This document shows positions 9,258 to 20,215 of a stretch of 64,000 bases of DNA, piece by piece. The stretch is from the NCBI GenBank assembly GCA_041687675.1, contig JAWLBM010000019.1, forward strand, positions 1-64,000, read 5' to 3'. A model generated the notes under the pieces. The model saw only the letters and a list, made by a program, of their open reading frames with translations. It had not been told where the DNA came from and did not search any database. The position numbers were made by a program, and so were the translations under genes. The DNA comes from JAWLBM01 sp041687675 (GTDB taxonomy: Bacteria > Pseudomonadota > Alphaproteobacteria > Rhizobiales > Pleomorphomonadaceae). Positions within the stretch are counted from its first letter, which is position 1. The number at the start of each line of letters is the position of its first letter.

Positions 9258-10133
9258 ATGGCCTGCAGGATGACGCAGCTTCGGGGCGGATTGACGGCGG
9301 CGGCGATCGGCCTCGCGCTGGCCGGGGCGGCGTCGGCGGAGCCGGCGGTCTGGACCGTCCGCGACGCGGACACCACGGTCCATCTCCTCGGCACGATCCA
9401 CCTCCTCGCGCCCGGCACCGACTGGCGCTCGGAGGCGATCGACGAGGCCATCGGCGGCGCCGACACGCTCTGGCTCGAGATCGACATCCTTCGCGACACC
9501 AGCGCCACGCTCGCCATGATCACCCGCGGCACCAGCCCCGACCGGCCGCTGCGCGAGCTGCTCTCGGCGGCGGACTACGCCGAGGTGGAGGCGGCGGCGG
9601 CCGCCGCCGGGGTGCCGATGTCGAGCATCGAGAAGCTGCGGCCCTGGCTCGCCTCGATCACCCTCTCGCTCGCGATGATCCGGACGCTCGGCTACGACCA
9701 GGCCGGCGTCGACCTGGCGCTCGCCCGCGAGGCGGCGGCCCGCGGCATCCCCGTGCGCGCCTTCGAGACGGGCGCGGAGCAGATCGAGCTGCTCGCCGGC
9801 TTCGACGAGGCGACCGAGGTGGCCTTCCTGATGGAGGCCGTCCGCGCCTCGGAGGAGGAACTCGACCTGTTCGGCCGGATGTTCGAGGCCTGGCTTGCCG
9901 GGAACGCGGCGATCCTCGAGGACCTGCTCGTCGAGAGCGTCGCCCTCGCGCACCCGGCGATCGCGGATGCCCTGCTCGCCGCCCGCAACCGGGCCTGGGC
10001 GGAGCGCTTCGAGGAGATCATGGCCGAACCGGGCGAGCGGATGGTCGCGGTCGGCGCCGGCCACCTGGTCGGCCCGGACGACCTGCCGGGCCTTTTGGCC
10101 GCCAGGGGCTGGGACGTGGATAGGGTGGAGTAG
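9258..10133 (+). CDS. TraB/GumN family protein
   Basis: A 291-residue protein of the TraB/GumN (TIKI-like) family. It starts at ATG 9258 behind GGAG, with an N-terminal signal peptide of about 26 residues ending ASAEP, so it is probably periplasmic or lipid-free secreted. The two family motifs that carry the putative metal ligands are present: HLLGTIHLL near the N-terminus and VGAGHLVGPDDLPGLLAARG near the end. The family is related to TIKI metalloproteases, but bacterial members have no agreed substrate. It is divergent from the lactate dehydrogenase gene with 113 bp between the two starts. A GC-rich hairpin without a T-run follows its stop at about 10134-10158. Confidence 0.85.
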   Translation: MACRMTQLRGGLTAAAIGLALAGAASAEPAVWTVRDADTTVHLLGTIHLLAPGTDWRSEAIDEAIGGADTLWLEIDILRDTSATLAMITRGTSPDRPLRELLSAADYAEVEAAAAAAGVPMSSIEKLRPWLASITLSLAMIRTLGYDQAGVDLALAREAAARGIPVRAFETGAEQIELLAGFDEATEVAFLMEAVRASEEELDLFGRMFEAWLAGNAAILEDLLVESVALAHPAIADALLAARNRAWAERFEEIMAEPGERMVAVGAGHLVGPDDLPGLLAARGWDVDRVE

Positions 10134-10270
10134 GGGGATCCGGCCTCGCCGGGCCCCCAAATCCTGTCCGCCGGAGGACCTTGCCGAGGGTGCCGGACGG
10201 CCCGCCGCCCCCGCTGGCAGGGGCGACCCCGGCGACGGGCCGGTCGGCCGGCCGCCGGGTCGAGACCTCG

Positions 10271-10981
10271 TCAGTCCTCGAGGTTGATCTGCCCGTAGCG
10301 CAGCGCCTCGACGACGGTCTGGGTCTTGTTGGAGGCGTCGAGCTTCTCGCCGGCGTTCTGCAGGTGCGCATGCACCGTGCGCTGTGAGATGTTCAGCAGC
10401 TCGGCGATCTCCTGCGCGGTCTTGCCGGTCGCGGTCAGCTCCAGCACCTTGCGCTCGCGGGTCGACAGGTCGCCCGGGCGGGAGTCGATCAGGAAGCCGA
10501 GGGCGCGCAGGCGGCGGAAGGCCTGGTTACACAGGAAGTCGAAGGCGACGAGGTCGAGTTCGGTCAGCGACAGCGAGGTGCCGAGGCCGATCACGGCCGC
10601 CTGGTAGGGCGGAATCGACTTCACCGGCACCGCCACGATGCGGGCGGAGGCCTCCGGTCCGGCGGCGGCGACGAGGTCCGAATAGCCGGAGATGCTGACG
10701 CCGTCGACCAGGAACGGGCGGTTCGAGACGCGGCAGCGCTCGAGCACCGGGTCCCCCTTCTGGATGGTGATGAGCTGCCCGCGCTCGCTGCGCACGTCCG
10801 GCCACTTCATGTGCAGGATGAGCGGCTCCACCGGCCGGCCTGGCATCGGCAGGCCGGTGATCAGCACATGGCTCGCCCCGTGGCTGGCCAGGCGCTTTTC
10901 GACGATCTCGAAGATGCGGTTGGCGCTGGAGCAGGTGCGCAGGCCAACGGCATCGGCCAGGATATCGTCTGGGGTATTCAT
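10271..10981 (-). CDS. LuxR-family regulator (solo, degenerate autoinducer site)
   Basis: A 236-residue cytoplasmic regulator. The C-terminal part (about 170-232) is a clear LuxR-type DNA-binding helix-turn-helix: LSTRERKVLELTATGKTAQEIAELLNISQ, then RTVHAHLQNAGEKL. The N-terminal part looks like an autoinducer-binding domain, with the conserved GDPVLERC segment that matches the Asp-Pro of TraR/LuxR. The Trp and Tyr that normally sit 13 and 9 residues before that Asp are not there; the nearest Trp is 17 before. No LuxI-type synthase lies in the window. It may therefore be a LuxR solo sensing another ligand or no AHL at all. The start at 10981 is only weakly supported by a GGGTAGAA sequence. 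Confidence 0.82.
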   Translation of the reverse strand: MNTPDDILADAVGLRTCSSANRIFEIVEKRLASHGASHVLITGLPMPGRPVEPLILHMKWPDVRSERGQLITIQKGDPVLERCRVSNRPFLVDGVSISGYSDLVAAAGPEASARIVAVPVKSIPPYQAAVIGLGTSLSLTELDLVAFDFLCNQAFRRLRALGFLIDSRPGDLSTRERKVLELTATGKTAQEIAELLNISQRTVHAHLQNAGEKLDASNKTQTVVEALRYGQINLED

Positions 10982-11536
10982 GCGTGTTCTACCCGGTCAA
11001 GAGTTGATCGTTGGCCGTTCGGGGCTGGGGGATCCCGCCGGCGCGCCGGTGTCCCGGCACGCCGTCCCAACGGTCGATGGTTACCAACACTCTGCACCCG
11101 AAACCGGATCCATCGCCGGAGTCCTGTTCCATGTGCGACGCCGATTGGCAGGTGGTGACGCCCTGCCGGTGATTTCCTCTATATACGAAGATCGCGCCGG
11201 GTGCATGCGAAAATTACCGCATCCGTGTAACTTTGTGAACTTTGCTGTCACGAACCGCATGTGTCCGCGCGTCCTGGTTGCCGAGCCGGCATGGGCCCGG
11301 GCCTCGCCGGGCCGGGGCGCCAGGCCGCGCGACGCGGTGCGGCTCGCGGCGGATCTCGCCCGGCGCGGGGCCGAACCGGCCCTGTGGCGCGACGCCGAAC
11401 CGGACCTATGGCACGGCGCTTCCTCGTGTATCATCGTCGTCCCCGCCTTTTGACTAGCTGGGATCCCGGGGCGCCGGGCCCTATAAGACGGACGCGTCGC
11501 GCGACACGTCACCACCAGCCCGAAGGACCGGTGCCC
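10982..11536. other. 555-bp intergenic region between luxR-type gene and mutA
   Basis: No credible gene is seen here. The stretch 11170-11265 is much poorer in GC than its surroundings and probably holds promoters. It contains an inverted repeat ATGCG (11205-11209) with CGCAT (11218-11222) and a tandem 9-bp direct repeat AACTTTGTG/AACTTTGCT (11229-11246). A TATAAG at 11482-11487 lies 50 bp before mutA, but no -35 sits at the normal distance. No cobalamin riboswitch-like box is visible ahead of the B12-dependent mutase. Longer upstream starts for mutA in this region lack ribosome sites and are rejected. Confidence 0.4.
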
Positions 11537-13405
11537 ATGGACATCGACCTCAGTCGGTACGACGAATTCCCCCCCGCCACGCGCGAGGCCTGGGAGGAGG
11601 CGGCGAGGCAGGCGCTCGGCGCCCGGACGCTCGACCAGCTCCTCGCGGTCACGCTCGACGGCATTCGCGTCCCTGCGCTGGGCGGACCGCGGCCCGACCT
11701 AGACCCGGTGCCCGGGCGCGCCGTCGGACGGCCGTGGTCCATCGTCCAGAAGGTGGTCCTGACCGACCCCGAAACGACGAACCGGCAACTGCTCGACGAA
11801 CTCGCCGGCGGGGCGGACGCGGTCGACCTCCTGGTCCCAGCGGGATCGTTGCTTGCGGCCGGTGCATCTGCGGCCGCGAACGAACCCGGCTCGAGCCTAG
11901 TACGGGTTTTTTCGGGTGTCTACCTCGACATGGCGGCCGTCCATTTCACCGGTGTGGCTTCACCGATTCCCATGCTGGCCGCGATGCGCGAGGTGGCGCT
12001 GCGGAGCGGCCGCGACCCGTCCGCATCGCGGCTCTACGCCGGCTTCGACCCCTTCGCCGCAGCCGCGGCGGCGGCATCCGCCGGCGCCGATCCGGCCGCC
12101 GCGCTGGCCGGCGCGGAGGCGGACTTCGGCGAGGCGGTCGCCGCGTCCTCCGAGCTCTCCGGCGGTGCGCTGCTGGCCGCCCGCGGCGAGGTCTGGCACG
12201 CCCTCGGCGCCTCCGACGCGACGCAGCTCGCCATTGCGCTCGCCACGGGCCGGGCGATCCTCGGCCGCTGGCTGGAGCGCGGCGGCGACAGCGAGGGCGC
12301 CGCGCGGCTCGCCGGGCGGATCGAGGTCCGCCTCGTCGCCGACCAGGACCAGTTCCGCACCATGGCCCGGCTGCGCGCCTTCCGCCGGCTCTGGGCCCTC
12401 CTTCTCGACGGATACGGCCTGCCGCAGGCGCCCGCTTTCGTCCACGCCGAGACGAGCTGGCGCATGCTCGCCCGCCGCGACCCCTGGGTGAACATCCTGC
12501 GCTCCACCATCGCCGCCTTCGCCGCCGCGGTGGCCGGCGCCGACGCGATCACCACGGTGCCGCACACGGCTGCGCTCGGCCGGCCCGACGCCGACGCCCG
12601 GCGGCTGTCGCGCAACGTGCAGACCGTCCTCATGCAGGAATCCAACATCCACCGGGTCGCCGACCCCGCCGCCGGCGCCGGGGGCCTGGAGGATCTCACC
12701 GAACTCGTGGCCGAGGCCGGCTGGGACGCGTTCCGGCGGATCGAGCGCGAGGGTGGGCTCGCCGCCGCCATTGCCTCCGGCGCGCTGCTGTCGCGGATCG
12801 CGGAGACCGACGCGCGGGAGCGCGACCTGGTGGCGAGGCGGCGGATCCCCGTCACCGGCGTCAGCACCTTCCCTCACCTAAGCGAGCCCGCGGCGACCGT
12901 GGAACCCGGCGACCCGCTGCCCGCCCCGGCCCCCGGCGCCCGGCGCCTCGCCGAGCCCTTCGAGGCGCTGCGCGACCGCTCCGACGCGATCCTCGCCAGG
13001 ACCGGCCGGCGGCCGGCGGTCTTCCTCGCCAGCCTCGGCAGCGCCGCCGCGCACGGATCGCGGCTCGCCTGGGCGCGCAACCTCCTCGCCGCCGGCGGCA
13101 TCGAGGCGGCGGGCGGCGAGCCGCTCGCCGGCGCCGACGCCGCGGCGGAGGCCTTCACCGCCGCCGGCGCCCGCCTCGCCTGCCTCGTCGCCGACGACGA
13201 GACCTATGCCGGTCAGGCGGCCGCGACGGCCGCGGCGCTGAAGCGGGCCGGGGCCGACCAGGTGCTCCTCGCCGGCCGTCCGCCGAAGGGGGAGGGCGGC
13301 TTCGACGCCGGCGGGGTGGACCGCTTCGTCCACGAGGGGCTCGACATGGTGGACCTCTTGTCCGACGTGCTCGAGCGCGCGGCCGCGGCCCGCGAGACGG
13401 CCTGA
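11537..13405 (+). CDS. mutA: Methylmalonyl-CoA mutase small (beta) subunit
   Basis: The 622-residue partner subunit of adenosylcobalamin-dependent methylmalonyl-CoA mutase, which interconverts (R)-methylmalonyl-CoA and succinyl-CoA in propionate breakdown or the ethylmalonyl-CoA pathway. It has the mutase barrel (WSIVQKVVLTDPETTNRQLLDEL, FVHAETSWRMLARRDPWVNI, VQTVLMQESNIHRVADPAAG). The C-terminal cobalamin-like domain (from about residue 490, RPAVFLASLGSAAAHGSR) lacks the DxHxxG cobalt-ligand motif. That is the rule for this structural subunit, not a defect. The ATG at 11537 has GAAGGA nine bases upstream. The large subunit starts 14 bp after the stop, so the two are co-transcribed. GC and alanine content are very high. 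Confidence 0.92.
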   Translation: MDIDLSRYDEFPPATREAWEEAARQALGARTLDQLLAVTLDGIRVPALGGPRPDLDPVPGRAVGRPWSIVQKVVLTDPETTNRQLLDELAGGADAVDLLVPAGSLLAAGASAAANEPGSSLVRVFSGVYLDMAAVHFTGVASPIPMLAAMREVALRSGRDPSASRLYAGFDPFAAAAAAASAGADPAAALAGAEADFGEAVAASSELSGGALLAARGEVWHALGASDATQLAIALATGRAILGRWLERGGDSEGAARLAGRIEVRLVADQDQFRTMARLRAFRRLWALLLDGYGLPQAPAFVHAETSWRMLARRDPWVNILRSTIAAFAAAVAGADAITTVPHTAALGRPDADARRLSRNVQTVLMQESNIHRVADPAAGAGGLEDLTELVAEAGWDAFRRIEREGGLAAAIASGALLSRIAETDARERDLVARRRIPVTGVSTFPHLSEPAATVEPGDPLPAPAPGARRLAEPFEALRDRSDAILARTGRRPAVFLASLGSAAAHGSRLAWARNLLAAGGIEAAGGEPLAGADAAAEAFTAAGARLACLVADDETYAGQAAATAAALKRAGADQVLLAGRPPKGEGGFDAGGVDRFVHEGLDMVDLLSDVLERAAAARETA

Positions 13406-13419
13406 CGAGGAGACCGGCG

Positions 13420-15606
13420 ATGACCCGCACCCCCGATTTCGCCGCCATGCCCTACCGCCGGGTGGAGCCCGCCGCCCGGCCGGGCGGAGCCACCGAGGCC
13501 TGGGCCACGCCGGAAGGCATCGCCGTCGCGCCCGCCTACACCGGCGCGGACGCGGCGGGGCTCGCCCACGCGGCGACCTTCCCGGGCCTCGCCCCCTTCG
13601 TGCGCGGGCCGTATCCGACCATGTACCTGCAGCAGCCCTGGACGATCCGGCAGTACGCCGGCTTCTCCACGGCCGAGGACTCCAACGCCTTCTACCGGCG
13701 CAACCTCGCCGGCGGGCAGAAGGGCCTGTCCGTCGCCTTCGACCTCGCCACCCACCGCGGCTACGACAGCGACCACCCGCGCGTCGCCGGCGACGTCGGC
13801 ATGGCGGGCGTCGCAATCGATTCCATCTACGACATGCGGATCCTGTTCGACCGCATCCCGCTCGACCGCATGTCGGTGTCGATGACCATGAACGGGGCGG
13901 TGCTGCCGGTGCTGGCGCTCTACGTGGTCGCCGCCGAGGAGCAGGGGGTGCCGCCGGAGAAGCTGGCGGGGACCATCCAGAACGACATCCTGAAGGAGTT
14001 CATGGTCCGCAACACCTACATCTATCCGCCCGGGCCCTCGATGCGGATCATCTCCGACATCTTCGCCTTCACCTCCGAGCGGATGCCGAAGTTCAACTCC
14101 ATCTCGATCTCCGGCTACCACATGCAGGAGGCCGGGGCGACGGCGGACCTGGAGCTCGCCTATACCCTCGCCGACGGCGTCGAATACGTCCGCGCCGGCC
14201 TTGCCGCCGGGATGGACGTCGACCGCTTCGCGCCGCGCCTCTCCTTCTTCTGGGCGATCGGCATGAACACCTTCATGGAGATCGCCAAGATGCGGGCCGC
14301 GCGGCTCCTCTGGGCGAAGCTGATGAAGGGGCTGTTCGACCCGAAGGACCCGCGCTCGCTGTCGCTCCGGACACACTGCCAGACCTCCGGCTGGTCGCTG
14401 ACCGCGCAGGACGTCTTCAACAACGTGGTCCGCACCACGGTGGAGGGGATGGCGGCGACCCAGGGGCACACCCAGTCGCTGCACACCAACGCCCTCGACG
14501 AGGCGCTGGCGCTGCCGACGGACTTCTCCGCCCGCATCGCCCGCAACACCCAGATCGTCCTCGCCGAGGAGAGCGGCACGACGAAGATCATCGACCCCTG
14601 GGGCGGAAGCCACTTCGTCGAGCGGCTGACCTTCGACCTCGCGGAGCGCGCGCTCGGCCACATCCGCGAGGTGGAGGACCTCGGCGGCATGGCCAGGGCC
14701 ATCGAGGCGGGCATCCCGAAGCTGCGGATCGAGGAGGCGGCGGCGCGGACGCAGGCGCGGATCGATTCCGGGTCCCAGCCGGTGATCGGCGTCAACATGT
14801 TCAAGGCCGACGGCGATGCGGTCATCGACGTGCTCAGGGTCGACAACTCGGCGGTGCGCGCGGCGCAGCTCGCCAAGCTGGAGCGGCTGCGCGGCGAGCG
14901 CGACGGGCCGGCGGTGAACGCTGCGCTGGAGGCGCTGACCCGGGCCGCGGCGGAGGGCGGCAACCTCCTCGCGCTCGCCATCGAGGCGGCGCGGGCGAAG
15001 GCGACCGTCGGCGAGATCAGCCTCGCGCTGGAGCGGGTGTTCGGCCGCCACAAGGCGGAGATCCGGGCGATCTCCGGCGTCTACAAGCGGGAGGGTGCGC
15101 GCATGTCGGATGCCATCGGCAAGGTGGCCGAGGCGGTCGCCGCCTTCGAGGAGGAGGACGGCCGCCGGCCGCGCATCCTCGTCGCCAAGATGGGCCAGGA
15201 CGGCCACGACCGCGGCCAGAAGGTGATCGCCTCCGCCTTCGCCGACCTCGGCTTCGACGTCGACATCGGCCCGCTGTTCGCCACCCCCGAGGAGGCGGCG
15301 CGGCAGGCGGTGGAGAACGACGTCCACGTGGTCGGCGTCTCCTCGCTCGCGGCCGGCCACCTGACGCTGGTGCCGGCGCTGCGGAGGGCGCTGGAGGAGG
15401 CGGGCCGGCCGGACATCATGATCGTCGTCGGCGGCGTGGTGCCGCCGCAGGACTTCGAGGCGCTGAAGGCGGCCGGCGCCGCGGCGATCTTCCCGCCGGG
15501 CACGGTGATCGCCGACGCGGCGCTGAAGCTGCTCGCCCAGCTTTCGGAGAAGCTCGGCCACAAGGCCCGCCCGGATCGCGCCGCCGCCGGCGCCGCCCGG
15601 GGCTGA
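13420..15606 (+). CDS. mutB: Methylmalonyl-CoA mutase large (catalytic) subunit
   Basis: The 728-residue catalytic subunit binds adenosylcobalamin and the CoA ester. The substrate barrel shows RGPYPTMYLQQPWTIRQYAG, FDLATHRGYDSDHPRV, MTMNGAVLPVLALY and RTHCQTSGWSL, all nearly invariant in the family. The C-terminal B12-binding domain begins around residue 585 (RPRILVAKMGQDGHDRGQK) and carries the intact DxHxxG motif, whose His is the lower cobalt ligand. The GAGGAG ribosome site lies between the mutA stop and this ATG. Length is that of the usual bacterial MutB. No meaB, epimerase or propionyl-CoA carboxylase gene is in the window. The gene meets a dehalogenase gene tail to tail with 10 bp between. 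Confidence 0.96.
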   Translation: MTRTPDFAAMPYRRVEPAARPGGATEAWATPEGIAVAPAYTGADAAGLAHAATFPGLAPFVRGPYPTMYLQQPWTIRQYAGFSTAEDSNAFYRRNLAGGQKGLSVAFDLATHRGYDSDHPRVAGDVGMAGVAIDSIYDMRILFDRIPLDRMSVSMTMNGAVLPVLALYVVAAEEQGVPPEKLAGTIQNDILKEFMVRNTYIYPPGPSMRIISDIFAFTSERMPKFNSISISGYHMQEAGATADLELAYTLADGVEYVRAGLAAGMDVDRFAPRLSFFWAIGMNTFMEIAKMRAARLLWAKLMKGLFDPKDPRSLSLRTHCQTSGWSLTAQDVFNNVVRTTVEGMAATQGHTQSLHTNALDEALALPTDFSARIARNTQIVLAEESGTTKIIDPWGGSHFVERLTFDLAERALGHIREVEDLGGMARAIEAGIPKLRIEEAAARTQARIDSGSQPVIGVNMFKADGDAVIDVLRVDNSAVRAAQLAKLERLRGERDGPAVNAALEALTRAAAEGGNLLALAIEAARAKATVGEISLALERVFGRHKAEIRAISGVYKREGARMSDAIGKVAEAVAAFEEEDGRRPRILVAKMGQDGHDRGQKVIASAFADLGFDVDIGPLFATPEEAARQAVENDVHVVGVSSLAAGHLTLVPALRRALEEAGRPDIMIVVGGVVPPQDFEALKAAGAAAIFPPGTVIADAALKLLAQLSEKLGHKARPDRAAAGAARG

Positions 15607-15616
15607 CCGCCCCGCC

Positions 15617-16276
15617 TCAGAGCCCGACGAGGCCGGAGAGGTCCTTCAGCACCGCCGCGGGCGGCATGTCGGCATATTCGTCGACGGCGCCGGTGCGGTT
15701 GATCCACACGGCGCGGAAGCCGAACTTCGCGGCGCCGGCCACGTCCCAGCGGTTGGACGACTGGAACGACACCGCGCCGGCGAAGACGCGGTAGTGCGTC
15801 GTCACCATCTCGTAGACCTGCGGGTCCGGCTTGTAGATGCGGATCTGGTCGACAGAGAGGACGTCGTCGAGCACCGGCTCGAGCCCGGCCGCCCGCACGG
15901 CCTGGTCGAGCATGCGGGGCGAGCCGTTGGAGAGGATGGCGAGTCGCGCGCCGCCGGCCTTCAGCGTCTTCAGCACTTCCGGCACCTCCGGGTAGCAGTC
16001 GAGGCTGCGGTAGGCCTCGAGCAGCCGGTCGCGCATCGCGCGGTCGGCGGTCGGAACGGCCGCGAAGGCGGTGTCGAGGGCGTCCTCGGTGAGGCGCCAG
16101 AAGTCCCGGTAGGTGCCGGCGAGGGTGCGCACCCAGGAATATTCCAGCTGCTTCGCCCGCCAGATGTCCGAGAGCCGCTGCGCGTCCGGCCCGAGCGCCG
16201 CGGCGTGGCGGCGCACCGCCGCATGCACGTCGAACAGGGTGCCATACGCGTCAAAGACGTAGGTGCCGAAGGCCAT
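15617..16276 (-). CDS. Haloacid dehalogenase type II (L-2-haloacid dehalogenase family)
   Basis: A 219-residue HAD-superfamily hydrolase. The nucleophile is D9 in FDAYGTLFDV. The other type II haloacid dehalogenase landmarks are present: an Arg in RAKQLEYSWVRTL, LSNGSPRML, the Lys/Tyr of YKPDPQVYE, and the SSNRWDVAGA loop that is specific for this subfamily (Ser, Asn and Asp near the halide site). The enzyme would release halide from short L-2-haloacids, giving the D-hydroxy acid; many such homologues have unknown natural substrates. The ATG at 16276 follows a GGGAACCTCTT stretch with only a weak ribosome site. It converges on mutB and is divergent from the TolB/RTX gene. Confidence 0.88.
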   Translation of the reverse strand: MAFGTYVFDAYGTLFDVHAAVRRHAAALGPDAQRLSDIWRAKQLEYSWVRTLAGTYRDFWRLTEDALDTAFAAVPTADRAMRDRLLEAYRSLDCYPEVPEVLKTLKAGGARLAILSNGSPRMLDQAVRAAGLEPVLDDVLSVDQIRIYKPDPQVYEMVTTHYRVFAGAVSFQSSNRWDVAGAAKFGFRAVWINRTGAVDEYADMPPAAVLKDLSGLVGL

Positions 16277-16404
16277 CGAAGAGGTTCCCGGGAGGGGAAA
16301 GGAAGGGCAGCCCGTGTTCTAGCCGAAGCCGGGCGGCAGGTGAACCCGGCGATTGGTCGGGCCCGCACCAGGATGGGCTTGCGAAACGGAACGGGAACGG
16401 CTAG

Positions 16405-16430
16405 CCTGATTGTAGGATATTACAATCAGG
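16405..16430. promoter_or_regulatory. Perfect 10-bp inverted repeat on the ribosome site of the TolB/RTX gene
   Basis: CCTGATTGTA (16405-16414) and TACAATCAGG (16421-16430) are perfect reverse complements around the 6-bp spacer GGATAT. The right arm contains the AGG of the AGGAAA ribosome site, and the ATG follows at 16442. As DNA it looks like an operator for a dimeric repressor; as RNA it would be a hairpin that hides part of the ribosome site. It is also the only AT-rich stretch in the 165-bp gap between the divergent dehalogenase and TolB/RTX genes. Confidence 0.6.
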
Positions 16431-16441
16431 AAACAAGTAAT

Positions 16442-18919
<2,478 letters not shown>

Positions 18920-18949
18920 CGGGCGGCCGGATGGGACGGCCGGCGGCGC

Positions 18950-20128
18950 TCAGCCGCCGGCGACGTTCCATCCGCGGGCGCCGCCGAAGATCTCGCAGCC
19001 ATCCACTGTTACGGCGACGGTGTCCTCGAGCTTGACGAAGCCGCGGCGGGGGTGGGCCATGGTGGTCTCCACCGACAGCACCATCCCGGCCTCGAGCGGC
19101 GCGTCGCGGTCGACCCCCTCGTACATGCGGTTGGTCATGATGAAGGGCGCCTCGTGGCTGACGAGGCCCATGCCGTGGACCACGAGGTCGGTGACCTCGC
19201 GGTTCGGCCCGGCGGCGAGGGCGGCGTTGCCATGCCGGAGCAGATCCTCCCCGGTCGCCCCGGCGCGGACGCGCGCGAACACCGCCTGCTGGGTGGCGTC
19301 CACTTCGGCGAGCAGGTCCTCGAGCTCGGCGTCCGGCGGCCCGAGCACCGCCATCCGGCAGAGGTCGCCGATGTAGCCGTCGAGGTTGCCGCCGGAATCG
19401 ATCGACAGGATCTCGCCCTCCCGCCAGGACTGGTCCGAGGGGGCGCGGTTGCGGTCCGAGCCCATGGCGACGAGGCAATAGTCGAACCACAGGCCCCGGT
19501 CGGTCTCCTCCCGGCGCATGCGCTCGGCGACCTCCCGCTTGGTGGTGCCCGGCCCGGCGGCGGCGACGGTCGCCGTCATCGCCTCGACGATCCGCTCGGA
19601 GGCCGCCTTCAGCTTTGCGAGTTCGTCCGGCCGCTTCACCGCGCGCAGCCTTTCCATCACCGCCGTCGCATCGGCGAACTCGGCCTCGGGCAGGCCATCG
19701 ACGAGCACCCGGTACGCATCGGCGGGCAGGAATCCCGGCTCGATGCCGATGCGTCCGCGGGCAAGGCCCGTCGCCTTCAACTCCTCCACGGCGGCCCGGG
19801 CGGCGTCGGCGCTGCCCCATGAGATTAACCGGAGGCGGGGGGTCCAGAAGGGCCGGAGCGCGTGGTCCCAGCCCTCCATGGCGCTCGCCACATAGGCGGC
19901 CTGGCCGGGCCGCGCCCGCGGGTAGAGGACCAGCGGCAGGTAGCGGGAATGGCCGATCGCCTCCATCGACTGGAAGAAGAAGAAGCGGTGGCCGCCGAGG
20001 AGCCACGCGGCGTTGTGCCGGGAACTGACGAGCAGCGCGTCGATGCCGCGCGCCTCCATCAGCCGGTCGGCATGGGCGGCGTCGAAAGGCGGCGCCGGGT
20101 CGGCGGGGGTCTCACCTGCTTGCGGCAT
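18950..20128 (-). CDS. M24 family metallopeptidase (Xaa-Pro dipeptidase/aminopeptidase type)
   Basis: A 392-residue cytoplasmic metalloprotein with the creatinase N-terminal domain (about 15-145) and the pita-bread M24 domain (from about 160). All five metal ligands of M24 peptidases are visible: Asp in ILSIDSGG, Asp in YIGDLCRMA, His in VHGMGLVSHEAPF, Glu in LSVETTM and Glu in VKLEDTVAV. This predicts a dinuclear-metal enzyme that cleaves Xaa-Pro bonds, though the same fold includes creatinase and related C-N hydrolases, and the substrate pocket cannot be judged here. The ATG at 20128 has GGAGG eight bases upstream. Downstream on the other strand it converges with the TolB/RTX gene. Confidence 0.87.
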   Translation of the reverse strand: MPQAGETPADPAPPFDAAHADRLMEARGIDALLVSSRHNAAWLLGGHRFFFFQSMEAIGHSRYLPLVLYPRARPGQAAYVASAMEGWDHALRPFWTPRLRLISWGSADAARAAVEELKATGLARGRIGIEPGFLPADAYRVLVDGLPEAEFADATAVMERLRAVKRPDELAKLKAASERIVEAMTATVAAAGPGTTKREVAERMRREETDRGLWFDYCLVAMGSDRNRAPSDQSWREGEILSIDSGGNLDGYIGDLCRMAVLGPPDAELEDLLAEVDATQQAVFARVRAGATGEDLLRHGNAALAAGPNREVTDLVVHGMGLVSHEAPFIMTNRMYEGVDRDAPLEAGMVLSVETTMAHPRRGFVKLEDTVAVTVDGCEIFGGARGWNVAGG

Positions 20129-20215
20129 CCATAGGCCTCCGCGGATTGGCTGACCGTCGGGACGCTAGCACGGGAGGTCCGGCCTGTCTCGGACGTGGCC
20201 GGGCGGCGGCTGCCG

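Noticed and set aside
11450..11487. TTGACT and TATAAG as a sigma-70 promoter of mutA
   Set aside because: The spacing is 26 bp, well outside the functional range.
10982..11536. Cobalamin riboswitch ahead of the B12-dependent mutase
   Set aside because: No B12-box-like conserved core was recognised. This was judged by eye only; a covariance search would decide.
11261..11536. Longer N-terminus of mutA from 11261
   Set aside because: The extra 92 residues are Arg/Pro-rich, have no ribosome site and do not resemble the family; ATG 11537 has a good site.
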